From contig JAZGUH010000451.1 of the NCBI GenBank assembly GCA_037893225.1, positions 1,134,001 through 1,198,000 of the forward strand: DNA of 64,000 nucleotides, in the 5' to 3' direction. The stretch is from Hippasteria phrygiana (lineage: Eukaryota; Echinodermata; Asteroidea; Valvatida; Goniasteridae). The translations under genes and the position numbers were made by a program. The notes under the pieces were generated by a model that saw nothing but the letters and a program-made list of their open reading frames with translations, made no database searches and had not been told where the DNA came from. Below are positions 1 through 13,200 of this stretch, piece by piece; position 1 is the first letter of the stretch; every line of letters begins with the position of its first letter.

Positions 1-134
1 GTCAATATACCATTCAATTATGAACAGGGAAAGGAGGGGCGTTCATCTGAAAATGTGGCAAACGTTAAGCAGCCACAATGCAGTAAACCGGAGAACGCAC
101 ACAGAGTTCACAGGAAGAAATTTGTTGCGAGGTT

Positions 135-149
135 TGAATTTTCTCGAAG
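135..149 (+). promoter_or_regulatory. heat shock element-like motif, one per monomer
   Basis: TGAAT-TTTCT-CGAAG is three contiguous, perfectly alternating nGAAn/nTTCn pentamers, the consensus for trimeric heat shock factor. A fourth TTC follows one base out of register (AGTTC at 150-154). This copy is in the first monomer, and the same motif recurs every 234 bp across the window. The variant TCTAGAAG keeps the third GAA. The variant TCTCAAAG, for example near 18869, 21207 and 22608, destroys it. Motif presence is seen directly; binding by heat shock factor and any transcriptional role are inference. Confidence 0.4.
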
Positions 150-193
150 AGTTCTCACGCTGTGAAGCTGGCGATGGTCTCAAATTGTTGCGC

Positions 194-201
194 TAGATCT
201 A
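194..201. other. TAGATCTA palindrome with BglII site, in most monomers
   Basis: An 8-bp perfect palindrome containing AGATCT lies near the end of most monomers. Variants CTATATCT and CTATTTCT remove it in a subset. A 234-bp ladder with missing rungs is predicted from BglII cutting. No biological role is implied. Confidence 0.8.
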
Positions 202-3200
202 AGCTACCCATACGTGTAAAAATTACTGGATTTGTTCAATATACCATTCAATTATGAACAGGGAAAGGAGGGGCGTTCATCTGAAAATTTGGCAAACGTT
301 AAGCAGTCACAATGCAGTAAACGGGAGAACGCACACAGAGTTCATGGGAAAAACACTGTTGCGAGGTTTGAATTTTCTCGAAGAGTTCTAACGCTGTGAA
401 GCTGGCGATGGTCTGAAATTGTTGCGCTATATCTAAGCTACCCGTAAGTGTGAAAATTGCTGGATTTGGTCAATATCCCATTAAATTATGAACAGGGAAA
501 GGAGGGGCGTTCATCTGAAAATGTGGCAAACGTTAAGCAGCCACAATGCAGTAAACCGGAGAACGCACACAGAGTTTATGGGAAGAAATTTGTTGCGAGG
601 TTTGAATTTTCTCGAAGAGTTCTAACGCTGTGAAGCTGGCGATGGTCTCAAATTGTTGCGCTAGATCTAAGCTACCCATACGTGTGAAAATTGCTGGATT
701 TGGTCAATATCCCAGTAAATTATGAACAGGGAAAGGAGGGGCGTTCATTTGAAAATGTGGCAAACGTTAAGCAGCCACAATGCAGTAAACGCGAGAACGC
801 ACACAGAGTTCACGGGAAGAACTTTGTTGCGAGGTTTGAATTTTCTCGAAGAGTTCTAACGCTGTGAAGCTGGCGATGGTCTGAAATTGTTGCGCTAGAT
901 CTAAGCTACCCATAAGTGTGAAAATTACTGGATTTGGTCCATATACCATTCAATTATGAACAGGGAAAGGAGGGGCGTTCATCTGAAAATGTGGCAAACG
1001 TTAAGCAGCCACAATGCAGTAAACCGGAGAACGCACACAGAGTTCATGGGAAGAAATTTGTTGCGAGGTTTGAATTTTCTCGAAGAGTTCTCACGCTGTG
1101 AAGCTGGCGATGGTCTCAAATTGTTGCGCTAGATCTAAGCTACCCATACGTGTGAAAATTGCTGGATTTGGTCAATATCCCAGTAAATTATGAACAGGGA
1201 AAGGAGGGGCGTTCATTTGAAAATGTGGCAAACGTTAAGCAGCCACAATGCAGTAAACGCGAGAACGCACACAGAGTTCACGGGAAGAACTTTGTTGCGA
1301 GGTTTGAATTTTCTCGAAGAGTTCTAACGCTGTGAAGCTGGCGATGGTCTGAAATTGTTGCGCTATATCTAAGCTACCCGTAAGTGTGAAAATTACTGGA
1401 TTTGGTCAATATCCCATTAAATTATGAGCAGGGAAAGCAAGGGGCGTTCATCTGAAAATGTGGAAAACGTTAAGCAGTCACAATGCAGTAAACGGAAGAA
1501 CGCACACAGAGTTCACGGGAAGAAATTTGTTGCGAGGTTTGAATTTTCTAGAAGAGTTCTAACGCTGTGAAGCTGGCGATGGTCTCAAATTGTTGCGCTA
1601 GATCTAAGCTACTCATACGTGTGAAAATTGCTGGATTTGGTCAATATCCCATTAAATTATGAACAGGGAAAGGAGGGGCGTTCATCTGAAAATGTGGCAA
1701 ACGTTAAGCAGTCACAATGAAGTAAACGGGAGAACGCACACAGAGTTTATTGGAAGAAATTTGTTGCGAGGTTTGAATTTTCTAGAAGAGTTCTCACGCT
1801 GTAAAGCTGGCGATGGTCTGAAATTGTTGCGCTATATCTAAGCTACCCATAAGTGTGAAAATTACTGGATTTGGTCAATATACCATTCAATTATGAACAG
1901 GGAAAGGAGGGGCGTTCATCTGAAAATGTGGCAAACGTTAAGCAGCCACAATGCAGTAAACCGGAGAACGCACACAGAGTTCACGGGAAGAAATTTTTTG
2001 AGAGGTTTGAATTTTCTCGAAGAGTTCTAACGCTGTGAAGCTGGAGATGGTCTCAAATTGTTGCGCTAGATCTAAGCTACCCGTAAGTGTGAAAATTACT
2101 GGATTTGGTCAATATCCCATTAAATTATGAGCAGGGAAAAGGAAGGGGCGTTCATCTCAAAATGTGGCAAACGTTAAGCAGTCACAATGCAGTAAACGGA
2201 AGAACGCAAACAGAGTTCACGGGAAGAAATTTTTTGCGAGGTTTGAATTTTCTAGAAGAGTTCTAACGCTGTGAAGCTGGCGATGGTCTCAAATTGTTGT
2301 GCTAGATCTAAGCTACCCATACGTGTGAAAATAGCTGTATTTGGTCAATATCCCATTCAATTATGAACAGGGAAAGGAGGGGCGTTCATCTGAAAATTTG
2401 GCAAACGTTAAGCAGCCACAATGCAGTAAACGGGAGAACGCACACAGAGATTATGGGAAGAAATTTGTTGCGAGGTTTGAATTTTCTCGAAGAGTTCTCA
2501 CGCTGTGAAGCTGGCGATGGTCTCAAATTGTTGCGCTAGATCTAAGCTACCCATACGTGTGAAAATTGCTGGATTTGGTCAATATCCCATTAAATTATGA
2601 ACAGGGAAAGGAGGGGCGTTCATTTGAAAATGTGGCAAACGTTAAGCAGTCACAATGCAGTAAACAGGAGAACGCACACAGAGTTCACGGGAAGAAATTA
2701 GTTGCGAGGTTTGAATTTTCTCGAAGAGTTCTAACGCTGTGAAGCTGGCGATGGTCTCAAATTGTTGCGCTAGATCTAAGCTACTCATACGTGTGAAAAT
2801 TGCTGGATTTGGTCAATATCCCTTTCAATTATGAACAGGGAAAGGAGGGGCGTTCATCTGAAAATGTGGCAAACGTTAAGCAGTCACAATGAAGTAAACG
2901 GGAGAACGCAAACAGAGTTCACAGAAGGAAATTTGTTGCGAGGTTTGAATTTTCTCGAAGAGTTCTAACGCTGTGAAGCTGGCGATGGTCTGAAATTGTT
3001 GCGCTATATCTAAGCTACCCGTAAGTGTGAAAATTACTGGATTTGGTCAATATCCCATTAAATTATGAGCAGGGAAAGGAGGGGCGTTCATCTCAAAATG
3101 TGGCAAACGTTAAGCAGTCACAATGCAGTAAACGGAAGAACGCACACAGAGTTCACGGGAAGAAATTTGTTGCGAGGTTTGAATTTTCTCGAAGAGTTCT

Positions 3201-4239
3201 CACGCTATGAAGCTAGCGATGGTCTCGAATTGTTGCGCTAGATCTAAGCTACCCATACGTGTGAAAATTACTGGATTTGGTCAATATCCCATTCAATTAT
3301 GAACAGGGAAAGGAGGGGCGTTCATCTCAAAATGTGGCAAACGTTAAGCAGCCACAATGCAGTAAACCGTAGAACGCACACAGAGTTCACGGGAAGAAAT
3401 GTTTTGAGAGGTTTGAATTTTCTCGAAGAGTTCTAACACTGTGAAGCTGGCGATGGTCTCAAATTGTTGCGCTAGATCTAAGCTACCCATACGTGTAAAA
3501 ATTACTGGATTTGGTCAATATACCATTTAATTATGAACAGGGAAAGGAGGGGCGTTCATCTCAAAATTTGGCAAACGTTAAGCAGTCACAATGCAGTAAA
3601 CGGTAGAACGCACACAGAGTTCATGGGAAAAACATTGTTGCGAGGTTTGAATTTTCTCGAAGAGTTCTAACGCTGTGAAGCTGGCGATGGTCTGAAATTG
3701 TTGCGCTATATCTAAGCTACCCGTAAGTGTGAAAATTGCTGGATTTGGTCAATATCCCATTAAATTATGAACAGGGAAAGGAGGGGCGTTCATCTGAAAA
3801 TGTGGCAAATGTTAAGCAGCCACAATGCAGTAAACCGGAGAACGCACACAGAGTTTATGGGAAGAAATTTGTTGCGAGGTTTGAATTTTCTCGAAGAGTT
3901 CTCACGCTGTGAAGCTGGCGATGGTCTCAAATTGTTGCGCTAGATCTAAGCTACCCATACGTGTGAAAATTGCTGGATTTGGTCAATATCCCAGTAAATT
4001 ATGAACAGGGAAAGGAGGGGCGTTCATTTGAAAATGTGGCAAACGTTAAGCAGCCACAATGCAGTAAACGCGAGAACGCACACAGAGTTCACGGGAAGAA
4101 CTTTGTTGCGAGGTTTGAATTTCTCGAAGAGTTCTAACGCTGTGAAGCTGGCGATGGTCTGAAATTGTTGCGCTAGATCTAAGCTACCCATAAGTGTGAA
4201 AATTACTGGATTTGGTCCATATACCATTCAATTATGAAC

Positions 4240-7200
4240 TGGGAAAGGAGGGGCGTTCATCTGAAAATGTGGCAAACGTTAAGCAGCCACAATGCAGTAA
4301 ACCGGGAGAACGCACACAGAGTTCACGGGAAGAAATTTTTTGCGAGGTTTGAATTTTCTCGAAGAGTTATAACGCTGTGAAGCTGGCGATGGTCTCAAAT
4401 TGTTGCGCTAGATCTAAGCTACCCATACGTGTAAAAATTACTGGATTTGTTCAATATACCATTCGATTATAAACAGGGAAAGGAGGGGCGTTCATCTGAA
4501 AATTTGGCAAACGTTAAGCAGTCACAATGCAGTAAACGGGAGAACGCACACAGAGTTCACAGAAGGAAATTTGTTGCGAGGTTTGAATTTTCTCGAAGAG
4601 TTCTAACGCTGTGAAGCTGGCGATGGTCTCAAATTGTTGCGCTAGATCTAAGCTACCCATACGTGTAACAATTACTGGATTTGTTCAATATACCATTCAA
4701 TTATGAACAGGGAAAGGAGGGGCGTTCATCTGAAAATGTGGCAAACGTTAAGCAGTCACAATGAAGTAAACGGGAGAACGCACACAGAGTTTATGGGAAG
4801 AAATTTGTTGCCAGGTTTGAATTTTCTCGAAGAGTTCTCACGCTGTGAAGCTAGCGATGGTCTCAAATTGTTGCGCTAGATCTAAGCTACCCATACGTGT
4901 GAAAATTGCTGGATTTGGTCAATATCCCAGTAAATTATGAACAGGGAAAGGAGGGGCGTTCATTTGAAAATGTGGCAAACGTTAAGCAGTCACAATGCAG
5001 TAAACGGGAGAACGCACACAGAGTTCACGGGAAGAAATTAGTTGCGAGATTTGAATTTTCTCGAAGAGTTCTAACGCTGTGAAGCTGGCGATGGTCTCAA
5101 ATTGTTGCCCTAGATCTAAGCTACCCATAAGTGTGAAAATTACTGGATTTGGTCAATATACCATTCAATTATGAACAGGGAAAGGAGGGGCGTTCATCTG
5201 AAAATGTGGCAAACGTTAAGCAGCCACAATGCAGTAAACCGGAGAACGCACACAGAGTTCACAGGAAGAAATTTGTTGCGAGGTTTGAATTTTCTCGAAG
5301 AGTTCTCACGCTGTGAAGCTGGCGATGGTCTCAAATTGTTGCGCTAGATCTAAGCTACCCATACGTGTAAAAATTACTGGATTTGTTCAATATACCATTC
5401 AATTATGAACAGGGAAAGGAGGGGCGTTCATCTGAAAATTTGGCAAACGTTAAGCAGTCACAATGCAGTAAACGGGAGAACGCACACAGAGTTCATGGGA
5501 AAAACACTGTTGCGAGGTTTGAATTTTCTCAAAGAGTTCTAACGCTGTGAAGCTGGCGATGGTCTGAAATTGTTGCGCTATATCTAAGCTACCCGTAAGT
5601 GTGAAAATTGCTGGATTTGGTCAATATCCCATTAAATTATGAACAGGGAAAGGAGGGGCGTTCATCTGAAAATGTGGCAAACGTTAAGCAGCCACAATGC
5701 AGTAAACCGGAGAACGCACACAGAGTTTATGGGAAGAAATTTGTTGCGAGGTTTGAATTTTCTCGAAGAGTTCTCACGCTGTGAAGCTGGCGATGGTCTC
5801 AAATTGTTGCGCTAGATCTAAGCTACCCATACGTGTGAAAATTGCTGGATTTGGTCAATATCCCAGTAAATTATGAACAGGGAAAGGAGGGGCGTTCATT
5901 TGAAAATGTGGCAAACGTTAAGCAGCCACAATGCAGTAAACGCGAGAACGCACACAGAGTTCACGGGAAGAACTTTGTTGCGAGGTTTGAATTTTCTCGA
6001 AGAGTTCTAACGCTGTGAAGCTGGCGATGGTCTGAAATTGTTGCGCTAGATCTAAGCTACCCATAAGTGTGAAAATTACTGGATTTGGTCCATATACCAT
6101 TCAATTATGAACAGGGAAAGGAGGGGCGTTCATCTGAAAATGTGGCAAACGTTAAGCAGCCACAATGCAGTAAACCGGAGAACGCACACAGAGTTTATGG
6201 GAAGAAATTTGTTGCGAGGTTTGAATTTTCTCGAAGAGTTCTCACGCTGTGAAGCTGGCGATGGTCTCAAATTGTTGCGCTAGATCTAAGCTACCCATAC
6301 GTGTGAAAATTGCTGGATTTGGTCAATATCCCAGTAAATTATGAACAGGGAAAGGAGGGGCGTTCATTTGAAAATGTGGCAAACGTTAAGCAGCCACAAT
6401 GCAGTAAACGCGAGAACGCACACAGAGTTCACGGGAAGAACTTTGTTGCGAGGTTTGAATTTTCTCGAAGAGTTCTAACGCTGTGAAGCTGGCGATGGTC
6501 TGAAATTGTTGCGCTAGATCTAAGCTACCCATAAGTGTGAAAATTACTGGATTTGGTCCATATACCATTCAATTATGAACTGGGAAAGGAGGGGCGTTCA
6601 TCTGAAAATGTGGCAAACGTTAAGCAGCCACAATGCAGTAAACCGGAGAACGCACACAGAGTTCACGGGAAGAAATTTGTTGCGAGGTTTGAATTTTCTC
6701 GAAGAGTTCTAACGCTGTGAAGCTGGCGATGGTCTCAAATTGTTGCGCTAGATCTAAGCTACCCATACGTGTAAAAATTACTGGATTTGTTCAATATACC
6801 ATTCGATTATGAACAGGGAAAGGAGGGGCGTTCATCTGAAAATTTGGCAAACGTTAAGCAGTCACAATGCAGTAAACGGGAGAACGCACACAGAGTTCAC
6901 AGAAGGAAATTTGTTGCGAGGTTTGAATTTTCTCGAAGAGTTCTAACGCTGTGAAGCTGGCGATGGTCTCAAATTGTTGCGCTAGATCTAAGCTACCCAT
7001 ACGTGTAACAATTACTGGATTTGTTCAATATACCATTCAATTATGAACAGGGAAAGGAGGGGCGTTCATCTGAAAATGTGGCAAACGTTAAGCAGTCACA
7101 ATGAAGTAAACGGGAGAACGCACACAGAGTTTATGGGAAGAAATTTGTTGCCAGGTTTGAATTTTCTCGAAGAGTTCTCACGCTGTGAAGCTAGCGATGG

Positions 7201-10200
7201 TCTCAAATTGTTGCGCTAGATCTAAGCTACCCATACGTGTGAAAATTGCTGGATTTGGTCAATATCCCAGTAAATTATGAACAGGGAAAGGAGGGGCGTT
7301 CATTTGAAAATGTGGCAAACGTTAAGCAGTCACAATGCAGTAAACGGGAGAACGCACACAGAGTTCACGGGAAGAAATTAGTTGCGAGATTTGAATTTTC
7401 TCGAAGAGTTCTAACGCTGTGAAGCTGGCGATGGTCTCAAATTGTTGCCCTAGATCTAAGCTACCCATAAGTGTGAAAATTACTGGATTTGGTCAATATA
7501 CCATTCAATTATGAACAGGGAAAGGAGGGGCGTTCATCTGAAAATGTGGCAAACGTTAAGCAGCCACAATGCAGTAAACCGGAGAACGCACACAGAGTTC
7601 ACAGGAAGAAATTTGTTGCGAGGTTTGAATTTTCTCGAAGAGTTCTCACGCTGTGAAGCTGGCGATGGTCTCAAATTGTTGCGCTAGATCTAAGCTACCC
7701 ATACGTGTAAAAATTACTGGATTTGTTCAATATACCATTCAATTATGAACAGGGAAAGGAGGGGCGTTCATCTGAAAATTTGGCAAACGTTAAGCAGTCA
7801 CAATGCAGTAAACGGGAGAACGCACACAGAGTTCATGGGAAAAACACTGTTGCGAGGTTTGAATTTTCTCGAAGAGTTCTAACGCTGTGAAGCTGGCGAT
7901 GGTCTGAAATTGTTGCGCTATATCTAAGCTACCCGTAAGTGTGAAAATTGCTGGATTTGGTCAATATCCCATTAAATTATGAACAGGGAAAGGAGGGGCG
8001 TTCATCTGAAAATGTGGCAAACGTTAAGCAGCCACAATGCAGTAAACCGGAGAACGCACACAGAGTTTATGGGAAGAAATTTGTTGCGAGGTTTGAATTT
8101 TCTCGAAGAGTTCTCACGCTGTGAAGCTGGCGATGGTCTCAAATTGTTGCGCTAGATCTAAGCTACCCATACGTGTGAAAATTGCTGGATTTGGTCAATA
8201 TCCCAGTAAATTATGAACAGGGAAAGGAGGGGCGTTCATTTGAAAATGTGGCAAACGTTAAGCAGCCACAATGCAGTAAACGCGAGAACGCACACAGAGT
8301 TCACGGGAAGAACTTTGTTGCGAGGTTTGAATTTTCTCGAAGAGTTCTAACGCTGTGAAGCTGGCGATGGTCTGAAATTGTTGCGCTAGATCTAAGCTAC
8401 CCATAAGTGTGAAAATTACTGGATTTGGTCCATATACCATTCAATTATGAACAGGGAAAGGAGGGGCGTTCATCTGAAAATGTGGCAAACGTTAAGCAGC
8501 CACAATGCAGTAAACCGGAGAACGCACACAGAGTTTATGGGAAGAAATTTGTTGCGAGGTTTGAATTTTCTCGAAGAGTTCTCACGCTGTGAAGCTGGCG
8601 ATGGTCTCAAATTGTTGCGCTAGATCTAAGCTACCCATACGTGTGAAAATTGCTGGATTTGGTCAATATCCCAGTAAATTATGAACAGGGAAAGGAGGGG
8701 CGTTCATTTGAAAATGTGGCAAACGTTAAGCAGCCACAATGCAGTAAACGCGAGAACGCACACAGAGTTCACGGGAAGAACTTTGTTGCGAGGTTTGAAT
8801 TTTCTCGAAGAGTTCTAACGCTGTGAAGCTGGCGATGGTCTGAAATTGTTGCGCTAGATCTAAGCTACCCATAAGTGTGAAAATTACTGGATTTGGTCCA
8901 TATACCATTCAATTATGAACTGGGAAAGGAGGGGCGTTCATCTGAAAATGTGGCAAACGTTAAGCAGCCACAATGCAGTAAACCGGAGAACGCACACAGA
9001 GTTCACGGGAAGAAATTTTTTGCGAGGTTTGAATTTTCTCGAAGAGTTCTAACGCTGTGAAGCTGGCGATGGTCTCAAATTGTTGCGCTAGATCTAAGCT
9101 ACCCATACGTGTAAAAATTACTGGATTTGTTCAATATACCATTCGATTATGAACAGGGAAAGGAGGGGCGTTCATCTGAAAATTTGGCAAACGTTAAGCA
9201 GTCACAATGCAGTAAACGGGAGAACGCACACAGAGTTCACAGAAGGAAATTTGTTGCGAGGTTTGAATTTTCTCGAAGAGTTCTAACGCTGTGAAGCTGG
9301 CGATGGTCTCAAATTGTTGCGCTAGATCTAAGCTACCCATACGTGTAACAATTACTGGATTTGTTCAATATACCATTCAATTATGAACAGGGAAAGGAGG
9401 GGCGTTCATCTGAAAATGTGGCAAACGTTAAGCAGTCACAATGAAGTAAACGGGAGAACGCACACAGAGTTTATGGGAAGAAATTTGTTGCCAGGTTTGA
9501 ATTTTCTCGAAGAGTTCTCACGCTGTGAAGCTAGCGATGGTCTCAAATTGTTGCGCTAGATCTAAGCTACCCATACGTGTGAAAATTGCTGGATTTGGTC
9601 AATATCCCAGTAAATTATGAACAGGGAAAGGAGGGGCGTTCATTTGAAAATGTGGCAAACGTTAAGCAGTCACAATGCAGTAAACGGGAGAACGCACACA
9701 GAGTTCACGGGAAGAAATTAGTTGCGAGATTTGAATTTTCTCGAAGAGTTCTAACGCTGTGAAGCTGGCGATGGTCTCAAATTGTTGCCCTAGATCTAAG
9801 CTACCCATAAGTGTGAAAATTACTGGATTTGGTCAATATACCATTCAATTATGAACAGGGAAAGGAGGGGCGTTCATCTGAAAATGTGGCAAACGTTAAG
9901 CAGCCACAATGCAGTAAACCGGAGAACGCACACAGAGTTCACAGGAAGAAATTTGTTGCGAGGTTTGAATTTTCTCGAAGAGTTCTCACGCTGTGAAGCT
10001 GGCGATGGTCTCAAATTGTTGCGCTAGATCTAAGCTACCCATACGTGTAAAAATTACTGGATTTGTTCAATATACCATTCAATTATGAACAGGGAAAGGA
10101 GGGGCGTTCATCTGAAAATTTGGCAAACGTTAAGCAGTCACAATGCAGTAAACGGGAGAACGCACACAGAGTTCATGGGAAAAACACTGTTGCGAGGTTT

Positions 10201-13200
10201 GAATTTTCTCGAAGAGTTCTAACGTTGTGAAGCTGGCGATGGTCTGAAATTGTTGCGCTATATCTAAGCTACCCGTAAGTGTGAAAATTGCTGGATTTGG
10301 TCAATATCCCATTAAATTATGAACAGGGAAAGGAGGGGCGTTCATCTGAAAATGTGGCAAACGTTAAGCAGCCACAATGCAGTAAACCGGAGAACGCACA
10401 CAGAGTTTATGGGAAGAAATTTGTTGCGAGGTTTGAATTTTCTCGAAGAGTTCTCACGCTGTGAAGCTGGCGATGGTCTCAAATTGTTGCGCTAGATCTA
10501 AGCTACCCATACGTGTGAAAATTGCTGGATTTGGTCAATATCCCAGTAAATTATGAACAGGGAAAGGAGGGGCGTTCATTTGAAAATGTGGCAAACGTTA
10601 AGCAGCCACAATGCAGTAAACGCGAGAACGCACACAGAGTTCACGGGAAGAACTTTGTTGCGAGGTTTGAATTTTCTCGAAGAGTTCTAACGCTGTGAAG
10701 CTGGCGATGGTCTGAAATTGTTGCGCTAGATCTAAGCTACCCATAAGTGTGAAAATTACTGGATTTGGTCCATATACCATTCAATTATGAACAGGGAAAG
10801 GAGCGGCGTTCATCTGAAAATGTGGCAAACGTTAAGCAGCCACAATGCAGTAAACCGGAGAACGCACACAGAGTTTATGGGAAGAAATTTGTTGCGAGGT
10901 TTGAATTTTCTCGAAGAGTTCTCACGCTGTGAAGCTGGCGATGGTCTCAAATTGTTGCGCTAGATCTAAGCTACCCATACGTGTGAAAATTGCTGGATTT
11001 GGTCAATATCCCAGTAAATTATGAACAGGGAAAGGAGGGGCGTTCATTTGAAAATGTGGCAAACGTTAAGCAGCCACAATGCAGTAAACGCGAGAACGCA
11101 CACAGAGTTCACGGGAAGAACTTTGTTGCGAGGTTTGAATTTTCTCGAAGAGTTCTAACGCTGTGAAGCTGGCGATGGTCTGAAATTGTTGCGCTAGATC
11201 TAAGCTACCCATAAGTGTGAAAATTACTGGATTTGGTCCATATACCATTCAATTATGAACTGGGAAAGGAGGGGCGTTCATCTGAAAATGTGGCAAACGT
11301 TAAGCAGCCACAATGCAGTAAACCGGAGAACGCACACAGAGTTCACGGGAAGAAATTTTTTGCGAGGTTTGAATTTTCTCGAAGAGTTCTAACGCTGTGA
11401 AGCTGGCGATGGTCTCAAATTGTTGCGCTAGATCTAAGCTACCCATACGTGTAAAAATTACTGGATTTGTTCAATATACCATTCGATTATGAACAGGGAA
11501 AGGAGGGGCGTTCATCTGAAAATTTGGCAAACGTTAAGCAGTCACAATGCAGTAAACGGGAGAACGCACACAGAGTTCACAGAAGGAAATTTGTTGCGAG
11601 GTTTGAATTTTCTCGAAGAGTTCTAACGCTGTGAAGCTGGCGATGGTCTCAAATTGTTGCGCTAGATCTAAGCTACCCATACGTGTAACAATTACTGGAT
11701 TTGTTCAATATACCATTCAATTATGAACAGGGAAAGGAGGGGCGTTCATCTGAAAATGTGGCAAACGTTAAGCAGTCACAATGAAGTAAACGGGAGAACG
11801 CACACAGAGTTTATGGGAAGAAATTTGTTGCCAGGTTTGAATTTTCTCGAAGAGTTCTCACGCTGTGAAGCTAGCGATGGTCTCAAATTGTTGCGCTAGA
11901 TCTAAGCTACCCATACGTGTGAAAATTGCTGGATTTGGTCAATATCCCAGTAAATTATGAACAGGGAAAGGAGGGGCGTTCATTTGAAAATGTGGCAAAC
12001 GTTAAGCAGTCACAATGCAGTAAACGGGAGAACGCACACAGAGTTCACGGGAAGAAATTAGTTGCGAGATTTGAATTTTCTCGAAGAGTTCTAACGCTGT
12101 GAAGCTGGCGATGGTCTCAAATTGTTGCCCTAGATCTAAGCTACCCATAAGTGTGAAAATTACTGGATTTGGTCAATATACCATTCAATTATGAACAGGG
12201 AAAGGAGGGGCGTTCATCTGAAAATGTGGCAAACGTTAAGCAGCCACAATGCAGTAAACCGGAGAACGCACACAGAGTTCACAGGAAGAAATTTGTTGCG
12301 AGGTTTGAATTTTCTCGAAGAGTTCTCACGCTGTGAAGCTGGCGATGGTCTCAAATTGTTGCGCTAGATCTAAGCTACCCATACGTGTAAAAATTACTGG
12401 ATTTGTTCAATATACCATTCAATTATGAACAGGGAAAGGAGGGGCGTTCATCTGAAAATTTGGCAAACGTTAAGCAGTCACAATGCAGTAAACGGGAGAA
12501 CGCACACAGAGTTCATGGGAAAAACACTGTTGCGAGGTTTGAATTTTCTCGAAGAGTTCTAACGCTGTGAAGCTGGCGATGGTCTGAAATTGTTGCGCTA
12601 TATCTAAGCTACCCGTAAGTGTGAAAATTGCTGGATTTGGTGAATATCCCATTAAATTATGAACAGGGAAAGGAGGGGCGTTCATCTGAAAATGTGGCAA
12701 ACGTTAAGCAGCCACAATGCAGTAAACCGGAGAACGCACACAGAGTTTATGGGAAGAAATTTGTTGCGAGGTTTGAATTTTCTCGAAGAGTTCTCACGCT
12801 GTGAAGCTGGCGATGGTCTCAAATTGTTGCGCTAGATCTAAGCTACCCATACGTGTGAAAATTGCTGGATTTGGTCAATATCCCAGTAAATTATGAACAG
12901 GGAAAGGAGGGGCGTTCATTTGAAAATGTGGCAAACGTTAAGCAGCCACAATGCAGTAAACGCGAGAACGCACACAGAGTTCACGGGAAGAACTTTGTTG
13001 CGAGGTTTGAATTTTCTCGAAGAGTTCTAACGCTGTGAAGCTGGCGATGGTCTGAAATTGTTGCGCTAGATCTAAGCTACCCATAAGTGTGAAAATTACT
13101 GGATTTGGTCCATATACCATTCAATTATGAACAGGGAAAGGAGGGGCGTTCATCTGAAAATGTGGCAAACGTTAAGCAGCCACAATGCAGTAAACCGGAG

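Larger units (their letters stand above)
1..234 (+). repeat. example satellite monomer (234 bp)
   Basis: The first monomer of the window serves as a reference for positions. A nearly invariant purine-rich block lies at 21-46. The TTAA-containing AAACGTTAAGCAG lies near 60-72. A variable patch around TTCACAGGAAG lies near 108-120. The longest invariant block is 124-153. The 8-bp palindrome TAGATCTA is at 194-201. The next monomer begins at 235. No internal subrepeat was found by eye. Confidence 0.9.
1..4239 (+). repeat. irregular satellite segment, partial HOR copy at the left edge
   Basis: Positions 1 to about 950 match the stretch starting near 5152 within the 2340-bp higher-order repeat. 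The rest is a less regular series of monomers with scattered substitutions and length changes: +1 bp near 1449 (AAAGCAAGGGG), +2 bp near 2138 (AAAAGGAAGGGG) and -1 bp near 4120 (GAATTTCTC). About 3535-4227 matches 5400-6100 and then joins sequence matching 6568 onward, so this copy lacks the duplicated dimer present in later units. Confidence 0.75.

Noticed and set aside
27..40. AAAGGAGGGG as a ribosome binding site
   Set aside because: It is part of every monomer of a eukaryotic satellite, and no gene follows it.
30..40. G-quadruplex in the purine block GGGAAAGGAGGGG
   Set aside because: Only three short G runs are present, so at best a weak two-tier structure; not strong enough to claim.
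131..141. tRNA B-box-like GGTTTGAATTT (pol III promoter, SINE origin)
   Set aside because: Only 8 of 11 consensus bases match and no A box lies at the right distance upstream.
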